From REEB470 sp032117095 (GTDB taxonomy: Bacteria; Bacillota; Bacilli; Paenibacillales; YIM-B00363), in the NCBI GenBank assembly GCA_032117095.1, contig JAULZZ010000089.1:1-5056 (forward strand): a stretch of DNA of 5,056 nt, read 5' to 3'. Every line of letters starts with the position of its first letter. Position 1 is the first letter of the stretch. The position numbers and the translations under genes were made by a program. Under the pieces are notes generated by a model. It ran no database searches, was not told where the DNA came from, and saw nothing but the letters and a program-made list of their open reading frames with translations. Below are positions 1-5,056 of the stretch, piece after piece.

Positions 1-91
1 TATAAAGGTGCCCTTAACCGATCGATCAGTGGGTGGGCTTGGAATGTGAATGCGCAGAAACGGTAGGGTGTATCTTCGAAATCGTGATGAC

Positions 92-97
92 TATAAA
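92..97 (+). promoter_or_regulatory. Possible -10 box for the first protease gene
   Basis: TATAAA matches five of six bases of the vegetative -10 consensus, but the expected -35 position (about 69-74, TGTATC) is poor. Transcription would start near 104, leaving a very short leader with the ribosome site almost at the 5' end. The insertion sequence downstream has a similar layout. The real promoter may instead use the TATAAA at 1-6, with its -35 box outside the window. Confidence 0.25.
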
Positions 98-105
98 AAC
101 ACCAT

Positions 106-112
106 GGGGGGT
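106..112 (+). promoter_or_regulatory. Ribosome binding site fixing the start at 120
   Basis: GGGGGGT lies 7 bases before the ATG at 120. It can pair with the anti-Shine-Dalgarno sequence, with one G-U wobble replacing the usual A. The alternative starts at 33 (GTG) and 87 (ATG) have no comparable site, so this decides the start. Confidence 0.65.
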
Positions 113-119
113 TAAAAAA

Positions 120-1931
120 ATGCGATATACCCAAAGCGGATTGTCAAGAAAGATTTTGAAGATTGCAATCAGTATTGCGATGTTGGCTGTAATAAGCTTT
201 CCTTTGTTGATGAATGCATATGCCAATACAAACATTATTCAAGCGATCACAGGGTACTATTACCAGTATTTAAATCGCGCGCCCGATCAAGCAGGATTGA
301 ATTATTGGGTCACTGAAGTCACAAACAACGGCAAGACGTTGGCTTTCGTTGAAAATGCCATAAAATACAGTGACGAAGCAAAAATCAGAGGTTTTTATCT
401 CCAGTATTTAAACCGCGAACCCGATCAAGCGGGGTTGACTTATTGGTTGAATCAAAGAAACAACGGCGTGTCTTTGGCGGCCATTGAAATAGCAATACGA
501 TTCAGTCAGGAAGCTGAAAAAGATTTGGTTTTAAGTCAAACGCCACAAGGGATGGCACCTGAACCCTCGACGAAGGCGATCACGGTTCACTCAAACACGA
601 CGTGGAATGTCGACACGAACAATCTTCCCACGTGGCTAAGTGCTTCTCCCGCTGAAGGAAATAATCATGGAACTGTCACAATGACTGCGTCGCCCAACAC
701 TGACACAACCGCCCGCCAAGCGACTATTACGTTCACAGCTCAAGGCGAAGGATCGAGCACATTCACCAAAACGATTACTGTACAACAAAACGCACGCGAA
801 GTGATTACGGATCTCAACCCAAGTAATAAAGTGGGATACGTCGCTCCACTTAAAGTTGATCATTCAAAATTTTCAATTACAGTGACATGGTCAGCGGGAG
901 AGCGTGAGTTTTATCCGCTGTACGAGCACAAGGCGACCATCAAAATTGTTCCCAAACAAGGGCAAACATGGGGCAGTTCCACGATCGAGGATTTTAAGAT
1001 TGAAGGCGCAACAAATCAAACCGTCATTTCTCCCAACGAAATCAGTGTGACTTTCCCAAAAACAGGTTCAACAAGAAAATTCAGGTTATATAATTTCTCT
1101 ACTGCTCAATTTGGTGATGCATCTATCACCCTTTGTGATCAAAGATTAGATTTTGATATATGGATCCAAGTTGACCACATGAACGAAGCAAACTGTAATA
1201 AAGTCAAGGATTGGACAAGCGATATCGAGACGTTCGCAACAGCCATGTTGAACAATGAATTTGGAGGTGCGCTCAGTGATGTTGATTTTAATAAGAAGTT
1301 TGATATCGTTTTCAGTCCCATCGTAAGTAATGGGAACGTGGGCGCTTATCATGTCAAACATGCCGATTTTAATAACTGTTATGACGTGCATTGTGGAGAA
1401 CATATGGTGATTTATACAGATACTTTTTATAAAAATTTTGTACCCACGACGAAACATTATGTTCGTACCACCATTGCGCACGAACTACACCACAATGTTT
1501 TCAGTGCCAGTTCGGATACGTGGTTTCGAGAGTCCTTGGCTACTGCAGCAGAACATTTTTATTATAAAAGTGCGGGTTTTGCGGGACAGGTAGACTTCCT
1601 GAATCGTTTTAATAATGCTAGCGATCGTTTTAGTTGGAAGGTCACTGATTTCAATGGAAGTGCTTTGAGTTACGCCAAAGTATACTTTTTCTCGCAATAT
1701 TTACGGACACAGGCGGAAAGCAAAGGAAATTATAAAATTTTCAAAGAAATTATGGAACTCGAAAAAACAAACTCAACGAAAGATGCGATCGAAAAAGCGA
1801 TCAAACAGTATATTGATCCGAACTTAACGTTTGATACATTTATGGCTAACTTCGAATTGGCATTGCAACGCAAAGATCCAACTGGTCCCTATGGATTCAA
1901 CGGAGAAGCTTTCTTCAACGGGTTGAAATGA
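120..1931 (+). CDS. Secreted M30 (hyicolysin)-type zinc metalloprotease with two DUF4214 repeats and a BACON-like domain
   Basis: A predicted exported zinc endopeptidase of 603 residues. A Sec signal peptide spans residues 1-35: basic RKILK, a hydrophobic core, and a likely cut after NAYA; there is no lipobox. Two DUF4214 repeats follow at about 46-88 and 92-134, each with a YLNRxPDQAGLxYW core. Residues 150-225 look like a BACON immunoglobulin-type domain (SNTTW, WLSASPAEG, N-x-T...R, terminal TVQQN). Residues 226-335 are beta-rich and unrecognised. The protease domain runs from about 336 to the end. HELHH at 454-458 supplies two zinc-binding histidines and the catalytic Glu455; Glu471 in WFRES is the probable third zinc ligand, by analogy with the WxxE motif of related gluzincins. 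Four cysteines (339, 359, 420, 425) could form disulfides outside the cell. The downstream gene is a paralogue of the catalytic half. The substrate is unknown. The accessory domains may bind sugar or cell surface, which is inference. The protease class is well supported; the exact M30 assignment is likely but unproven. Confidence 0.85.
   Translation: MRYTQSGLSRKILKIAISIAMLAVISFPLLMNAYANTNIIQAITGYYYQYLNRAPDQAGLNYWVTEVTNNGKTLAFVENAIKYSDEAKIRGFYLQYLNREPDQAGLTYWLNQRNNGVSLAAIEIAIRFSQEAEKDLVLSQTPQGMAPEPSTKAITVHSNTTWNVDTNNLPTWLSASPAEGNNHGTVTMTASPNTDTTARQATITFTAQGEGSSTFTKTITVQQNAREVITDLNPSNKVGYVAPLKVDHSKFSITVTWSAGEREFYPLYEHKATIKIVPKQGQTWGSSTIEDFKIEGATNQTVISPNEISVTFPKTGSTRKFRLYNFSTAQFGDASITLCDQRLDFDIWIQVDHMNEANCNKVKDWTSDIETFATAMLNNEFGGALSDVDFNKKFDIVFSPIVSNGNVGAYHVKHADFNNCYDVHCGEHMVIYTDTFYKNFVPTTKHYVRTTIAHELHHNVFSASSDTWFRESLATAAEHFYYKSAGFAGQVDFLNRFNNASDRFSWKVTDFNGSALSYAKVYFFSQYLRTQAESKGNYKIFKEIMELEKTNSTKDAIEKAIKQYIDPNLTFDTFMANFELALQRKDPTGPYGFNGEAFFNGLK
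263..446 (+). repeat. Tandem DUF4214-coding repeat, 138-bp period
   Basis: Two copies of a 46-base core lie at 263-308 and 401-446, exactly 138 bases apart, and match at 40 of 46 bases by eye. They encode QYLNRAPDQAGLNYW and QYLNREPDQAGLTYW. Similarity falls off after the core, and the second copy is one codon shorter in the following loop (TNNG against RNNG). The close match at DNA level points to internal duplication or gene conversion. Confidence 0.85.
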
Positions 1932-1970
1932 ATGGTACCCTCTTGAACAGCACAACACCAGCGTCATAAG

Positions 1971-2004
1971 AATCCCTACCTCGCAATGAGGTCAGGGATT
2001 TTTT
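1971..2004 (+). terminator. Intrinsic terminator of the first protease gene
   Basis: The left arm AATCCCTACCTC (1971-1982) pairs with GAGGTCAGGGATT (1988-2000), giving 12 base pairs with one bulged C and a GCAAT loop, followed by a run of six T (1999-2004). It starts 39 bases after the stop codon. The minus strand lacks an equally good T run, so it mainly acts on + strand transcripts and separates the two protease genes. Confidence 0.92.
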
Positions 2005-2005
2005 G

Positions 2006-2022
2006 CTATTTGCGACAAATAG
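2006..2022. repeat. Small perfect inverted repeat directly after the terminator
   Basis: CTATTTG (2006-2012) and CAAATAG (2016-2022) are perfect complements around a CGA spacer. The hairpin lies one base beyond the terminator T run, so most transcripts would end before it. It may be a protein-binding site, a remnant of another element, or chance. No T run follows it, so it is not itself a terminator. Confidence 0.5.
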
Positions 2023-2183
2023 GACGAGCGGATCAGGTATGTTTTTCATAAGGAACCCACGATAAACCGCATTTGTAGGAAAAAACAATAGGATAGCGGG
2101 ACTGATATGAAGCATGAAATATTGCATTCGAATACAGAACACACGTAAAAATACAGTAGAAAAAAATAACTAAAATAATACGT

Positions 2184-2210
2184 TTTTCATTCGTCTTTTT
2201 ATGGTATAAT
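2184..2210 (+). promoter_or_regulatory. Extended -10 promoter for the second protease gene
   Basis: A perfect TATAAT at 2205-2210 is preceded by TG at 2202-2203, giving the extended -10 form TGGTATAAT. The -35 box is weak: TTTTCA at 2184-2189 with a 15-base spacer, or TTTTTC at 2183-2188 with 16. Extended -10 promoters tolerate weak -35 boxes. Transcription should begin near 2217, about 29 bases before the chosen start codon. Confidence 0.8.
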
Positions 2211-2232
2211 AGATTCATCTATCCAAGTGAGC

Positions 2233-2240
2233 GAGGGTGA
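2233..2240 (+). promoter_or_regulatory. Ribosome binding site of the second protease gene
   Basis: GAGGGTGA resembles the GGAGGTGA consensus and ends 5 bases before the GTG at 2246, which favours that start. The in-frame GTG at 2237 lies inside the site itself, so it is less likely. An ATG at 2303 has a G run 12 bases upstream, but starting there would remove the basic region of the signal peptide. Confidence 0.6.
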
Positions 2241-2245
2241 ATACG

Positions 2246-3844
2246 GTGGAGCATCGCAAGGGAGTACGAAGGTGTGTGGTCGGATGGGGGCGCAGTGTGC
2301 GGATGATTTTTATCGGGATGTGGAGTGTGAGCATGGCAATCTCCCCCATACAAGCACACGTATTTTCCCCAAAAAACATAGCAATATCCAAGAAGAAAGC
2401 AGATGTCGTCCCACGCATTACGGCGACTGCTACGTTGCAACACACCCTTCTCGAATGGAGAGCATTTCCATCCACAACATCCTATGAGATCATTCGCATT
2501 GAACGCCCTGTTGGGCTACGAAAGGTGATCGCCTTTGTGCCACACGATCCGCTCAACGGGACGTACTTTTATGAAGATCGTACGATCGAACCGAACAAAA
2601 AATATGTGTATGCCTTGCGTGTCATACAGCGCGATTTTTCTACGGTGGTTGGCCCTGCTTCCCCTGTGCGGACGGTGCGCACAACAACACCCCCTGCCGA
2701 GGCACCGCTGAATCAGGAAACTGCGCTCCAAACAAAGCGGTTTTTTCATGTCATTAGGACGGAGGATTCCGAAGGTGTGCGCAATTTTCAGCAAGTCGAA
2801 GCCCAACTACTATATCGCGGGAGCAAAGCAGAAATCTGGGGGCAAATCGATCACCCATATTTTTCACAAGTGCAATCGCGCGCCAGTGCATTTGGGCTTG
2901 AGTTTGATCAAGTCATCCATCCACTCGTCACGCAACATTTTTATACGGAATCAGATATCGATCGCAATGGAAGGGTTGCCATATTTTTTGGCGATGTATT
3001 GATGAACAAAAGCACAGCTGGCTATACCACTGCGAGCGACCTGTGTACGACTTGTGCTGGTGAGTATTCCAATGCAATGGAGATCATGTATGTCAAAATC
3101 CACCACGGGGTTGATGGCGATGACATCAAAAGAACGATGGCACACGAGCTACAACATATTGTCAATGCCAATCCAAACATTCCCGGAAAAAGAATGGATC
3201 TTTGGCTCAATGAAGCGTTGTCTGAGGTGGCGGAACACATGTATGTGGAGCGACGGGCGGATTTGGATGCCCAACGCGATGTATTTTCATACTTTTCAAC
3301 ATCTGAGGAGATTCGCAATGGGCACTCTCTGCTGCGCTGGTTGAAAAACTCACACATGAGTTACGTACTTTCGCATGTGTTTGGACAATATTTGCGAGCA
3401 CAATTTGCACAACGATATGGGAAGTCATCGCGTGTACATCTATTTCGAGAGCTCATTGTGAATCGGCGGTTGCCCGCTGCCAAAAATATAGAACTTGCTG
3501 TGCAAAAATGGCTCGATCCATCCTTGACATTCGGCACGTTTATGACAAATTTCCGTATCGCATTGCTTCGGAAAGCCCCTGTCGGACGCTTTGGGTTTGG
3601 AGGGTTTACGCCTGTCGAATCCTTGCGTGTTCCGTATTATGAAGGCAACGCAAAAGTCATGTTATACGGTGGGGGAGCGATCGTCAAACGAGTGCCCCAA
3701 AACCTCGTCAAACGTGCGCCAGAAATTGTCCAAAAACCCAGCAGTGCAGGGCCGAATATTCGTTATACGTATCTCCAAGATCTCCATGTATTACTCATCA
3801 CCAATGAATCTGCGAACAGTGAAGAGCGCCAACCCATTCAATAA
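2246..3844 (+). CDS. Secreted M30 (hyicolysin)-type zinc metalloprotease with a fibronectin-III-like domain
   Basis: A predicted exported zinc endopeptidase of 532 residues and paralogue of the upstream gene. The signal peptide has a basic region (residues 1-19, six Arg/Lys), a hydrophobic core (20-32) and a likely cut after SPIQA at 37. Residues 58-147 look like a fibronectin type III domain (LEWRAFPSTTSYEIIRIER, then YVYALRV and a closing Pro/Ser/Thr-rich strand). The protease domain spans about 160-450. HELQH at 300-304 holds two zinc-binding histidines and catalytic Glu301; Glu323 in WLNEALSE is the probable third ligand. A D-x-D-x-N-G loop (237-242) and a CxxC pair (267, 270) precede the active site. 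IDPNLTFDTFMANFELAL of the upstream protein matches LDPSLTFGTFMTNFRIAL here at 12 of 18 positions. A tail of about 80 residues after the shared region is unique to this protein. It has its own promoter, and the gene looks more GC-rich than the first. The start could also be GTG 2237. The substrate is unknown. Confidence 0.85.
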   Translation: MEHRKGVRRCVVGWGRSVRMIFIGMWSVSMAISPIQAHVFSPKNIAISKKKADVVPRITATATLQHTLLEWRAFPSTTSYEIIRIERPVGLRKVIAFVPHDPLNGTYFYEDRTIEPNKKYVYALRVIQRDFSTVVGPASPVRTVRTTTPPAEAPLNQETALQTKRFFHVIRTEDSEGVRNFQQVEAQLLYRGSKAEIWGQIDHPYFSQVQSRASAFGLEFDQVIHPLVTQHFYTESDIDRNGRVAIFFGDVLMNKSTAGYTTASDLCTTCAGEYSNAMEIMYVKIHHGVDGDDIKRTMAHELQHIVNANPNIPGKRMDLWLNEALSEVAEHMYVERRADLDAQRDVFSYFSTSEEIRNGHSLLRWLKNSHMSYVLSHVFGQYLRAQFAQRYGKSSRVHLFRELIVNRRLPAAKNIELAVQKWLDPSLTFGTFMTNFRIALLRKAPVGRFGFGGFTPVESLRVPYYEGNAKVMLYGGGAIVKRVPQNLVKRAPEIVQKPSSAGPNIRYTYLQDLHVLLITNESANSEERQPIQ

Positions 3845-3885
3845 ACATACGGATGGTGTATTTCTCTGCGCAAGGGGGGGCAGAT

Positions 3886-3907
3886 CAGGGCAAAAGCATT
3901 TACTTTT
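3886..3907 (+). repeat. Left terminal inverted repeat (IRL)
   Basis: These 22 bases, starting CAGGGCAAAAGCATTTAC, are the exact reverse complement of 5034-5055. The match breaks on both sides (3885 T against C; 3908 C against G on the complement), which fixes the limits. The transposase promoter -35 box lies inside this repeat. Confidence 0.95.
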
Positions 3908-3927
3908 CCGATCAAAAATGATATAAA
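3899..3927 (+). promoter_or_regulatory. Transposase promoter overlapping IRL
   Basis: The -35 candidate TTTACT (3899-3904, four of six consensus bases) lies within the left repeat. After exactly 17 bases comes TATAAA (3922-3927) with TG at 3919-3920, an extended -10. Transcription would begin near 3934, almost at the ribosome site. The transposase would then sit on a very short leader, and a transposase bound to the left repeat could block its own promoter; the latter is inference. Confidence 0.7.
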
Positions 3928-3934
3928 TATCCAT

Positions 3935-3941
3935 GAGGTGA
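3935..3941 (+). promoter_or_regulatory. Ribosome binding site of the transposase
   Basis: GAGGTGA is a near-perfect Shine-Dalgarno sequence 5 bases before the ATG at 3947. The frame is open from a GTG at 3938, but that codon is part of this site, so 3947 is the better start; another ATG follows at 3953. Confidence 0.85.
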
Positions 3942-3946
3942 ATAAC

Positions 3947-5041
3947 ATGGATATGCAAAAACTGAAACAAGAAATAGGGAAGATGACTGATCCAAGACGG
4001 TCTTATGGAAATTTGAGACATAAACTAGAGGACATAGTTATTATAGGATTACTCTGCATCCTCTGCAAAGGTGAAGATTACAATGATATGGAGGTTTTCG
4101 GTAAACATCGTGAGGAATGGTTGCGTACATTTTTAGAATTGCCGAATGGGATACCAGATAGCGATACGTTTCGACGTTTGTTTGAGCGATTGGATCCGAA
4201 AGAGTTGAGTAAACACTTGAATCAATGTGTTGAAATTACCCGTGAAAAATCAGAAGTAATCAACATTGATGGGAAAACAATACGGGGGAGTGCAAACAAG
4301 GAACATGGGCCATACCACGTGGTTAGTGCGTGGTTGGCCGAAAACCAGATTACCTTGGGAGAAATAAAAACAGAAGAGAAGTCGAATGAAATTACAGCGG
4401 TACCCGAATTGTTGGACATGATCGATGTAGAGGGAAGCATTGTTACGGCTGACGCAATGAGTTGTCAAAGAGCAATTACCGAAAAAATCACAGAGAAGAA
4501 GGCAGATTATGTCATCGGACTAAAAGGGAATCAAGCCACACTATTGCAGGATACGAAATTATATTTTGAAAAATTTTGTGCAGAATCCATGTGCAAGAAA
4601 ACGCAGGACAAAGACCATGGACGAATTGAAAAACGTGAATACTTTTTACAAACTGATATAGATTGGCTAGAGCAAAAACCAGCATGGTCAAATCTACGTG
4701 CAATCGGGATGGTTCGATCGACAGTGGAGCGCAATGGAAAAGTGCGTGAGGATACACGATACTATATTTCATCGCTGACAAATATTGATGATTTTGCATA
4801 TGCAGTAAGAAAACATTGGTCAATCGAAAATCAATTGCATTGGTGTCTGGATGTTGTGTTTCGTGAAGATAGTGCAAGGGCACGTAAAGATAACTCTCCC
4901 CTTAACATGAATATTTTGAGGAAAATGGCTCTTTCGATGGTCAAACAAGTAAAAATGGGGCGATTAAGTCTACGCAAAAAAATGTTTAGTGCGTCGTTGA
5001 GCATCGATGCGCTGTCCACCGTGTTTTTTGGTCAAAAGTAA
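3947..5041 (+). CDS. ISAs1-family DDE transposase
   Basis: An intact 364-residue transposase that cuts and joins the element's ends by DDE two-metal-ion chemistry. The N-terminal part (about 10-90: DPRRSYGNLRHKLEDI, then GIPDSDTFRRLFERLDP) matches the DDE_Tnp_1-associated domain typical of ISAs1 proteins. The RNase H-like catalytic part follows. The likely catalytic residues are Asp108 in INIDGKTIRG, Asp169 in VTADAMSCQ and Glu294 in HWSIENQLHW, the last in the family signature running into LDVVFREDSARAR. VIGLKGNQ and HGRIEKRE are further family hallmarks. There is no frameshift or internal stop, and the length suits the family. The TAA stop lies inside the right inverted repeat, so the last codons are constrained by that end. 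It reads in the same direction as the proteases but should have no part in their function. Confidence 0.95.
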   Translation: MDMQKLKQEIGKMTDPRRSYGNLRHKLEDIVIIGLLCILCKGEDYNDMEVFGKHREEWLRTFLELPNGIPDSDTFRRLFERLDPKELSKHLNQCVEITREKSEVINIDGKTIRGSANKEHGPYHVVSAWLAENQITLGEIKTEEKSNEITAVPELLDMIDVEGSIVTADAMSCQRAITEKITEKKADYVIGLKGNQATLLQDTKLYFEKFCAESMCKKTQDKDHGRIEKREYFLQTDIDWLEQKPAWSNLRAIGMVRSTVERNGKVREDTRYYISSLTNIDDFAYAVRKHWSIENQLHWCLDVVFREDSARARKDNSPLNMNILRKMALSMVKQVKMGRLSLRKKMFSASLSIDALSTVFFGQK

Positions 5042-5055
5042 ATGCTTTTGCCCTG
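5034..5055 (-). repeat. Right terminal inverted repeat (IRR)
   Basis: Read on the minus strand from 5055, this repeats the 22 bases of the left end without mismatch. It contains the last two transposase codon positions, including the TAA stop at 5039-5041. Only one base of flanking DNA remains in the window. Confidence 0.95.
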
Positions 5056-5056
5056 G

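Larger units (their letters stand above)
1..119 (+). other. Upstream leader of the first protease gene
   Basis: This is non-coding or leader sequence. The reading frame of the protease stays open back to a GTG at 33, but the extra 29 residues are rich in Cys and Glu, look nothing like a signal-peptide start, and have no ribosome site before them. Two TATAAA boxes are visible, at 1-6 and 92-97. The first has its -35 region outside the window. The second has no convincing -35 box about 17 bp upstream and ends only 8 bases before the ribosome site. I recognise no riboswitch or T-box. Confidence 0.5.
1932..2245. other. Intergenic region between the two protease genes
   Basis: This 314-base gap holds the terminator and small hairpin at its left end and an extended -10 promoter plus ribosome site at its right end. 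The middle, about 2023-2183, is AT-rich and I see no gene in it. The longest ATG-started frame there, from 2107, encodes only 13 residues and has no good ribosome site. An 8-base palindrome, ATTCGAAT, at 2126-2133 is the only other symmetric element noted. Confidence 0.7.
3886..5055 (+). mobile_element. Complete ISAs1-family insertion sequence, 1170 bp
   Basis: The element is bounded by perfect 22-bp inverted repeats beginning CAGGGC, the kind of end expected for ISAs1-family elements, and encodes one intact transposase. It carries its own promoter and no passenger gene. Its length is at the short end for the family. It starts 41 bases after the second protease stop codon, beside a run of seven G (3874-3880). 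ISAs1 elements usually duplicate 8-10 bp of target. Only one base (G, 5056) follows the right end; it matches the first base of an 8-, 9- or 10-bp duplication on the left, but because of the G run this says nothing. Nothing in the sequence suggests decay, so it is probably mobile. Confidence 0.93.

Noticed and set aside
33..119. In-frame N-terminal extension of the first protease from GTG 33
   Set aside because: It has no ribosome site, an atypical composition, and would bury the clear signal peptide that begins at ATG 120.
1..119. Riboswitch or T-box in the leader of the first gene
   Set aside because: I looked for cyclic-di-GMP, cobalamin, glycine and T-box core motifs and found no match, nor a leader terminator.
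2107..2148. Small peptide of 13 residues in the intergenic spacer
   Set aside because: It has no convincing ribosome site, no supporting features, and lies upstream of the mapped promoter elements.
2227..2487. Possible 86-residue + strand gene overlapping the start of the second protease
   Set aside because: It lies in another frame over the signal-peptide coding region, has no recognisable domain, and the frame of the protease is clearly the real one.
3871..3885. Target-site duplication of the insertion sequence
   Set aside because: Only one base follows the right end in this window, and the G run makes that single match uninformative.
4512..4883. 123-residue minus-strand open frame inside the transposase gene
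   Set aside because: It is an antisense shadow of conserved transposase codons with no ribosome site or recognisable protein features.
120..5056. A defence, toxin-antitoxin, CRISPR or retron-like system
   Set aside because: No matching proteins, repeats or structured RNA are visible; the three genes are explained as two exported proteases and a transposase.

Overview
The window carries two secreted zinc metalloproteases followed by one complete insertion sequence, all on the + strand. Strong Shine-Dalgarno sequences, GTG start usage, extended -10 promoters, Sec signal peptides and a hyicolysin-type (M30) protease fold suggest a Bacillota-type bacterium. That assignment is tentative: BACON and DUF4214 domains and ISAs1-family elements occur in several phyla, and no housekeeping gene is present to settle it.

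Positions 1-119 are leader sequence. Positions 120-1931 encode a 603-residue exported protein: signal peptide, two DUF4214 repeats, a BACON-like immunoglobulin-fold domain, an uncharacterised beta-rich stretch, then an M30-type protease domain with HELHH. A strong intrinsic terminator follows at 1971-2004, with a second small perfect hairpin directly after it. An AT-rich spacer leads to an extended -10 promoter at about 2184-2210. Positions 2246-3844 encode a 532-residue paralogue: signal peptide, a fibronectin-III-like domain, an M30-type protease domain with HELQH, and a C-terminal tail absent from the first protein. The two genes therefore appear to be separate transcription units. They share the catalytic half but carry unrelated N-terminal accessory domains, which suggests two exported proteases with one cutting chemistry and different targeting.

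Positions 3886-5055 are a complete ISAs1-family element of 1170 bp. It has perfect 22-bp terminal inverted repeats, its own promoter with the -35 box inside the left repeat, and a 364-residue transposase with all three expected catalytic acidic residues. It lies 41 bp after the second protease stop codon, with no terminator in between. The window ends one base past the right repeat, so the target-site duplication cannot be checked.

I found no RNA gene, CRISPR array or defence system. The most notable content is the pair of diverged M30 proteases with different accessory domains, especially the DUF4214-DUF4214-BACON-M30 architecture.
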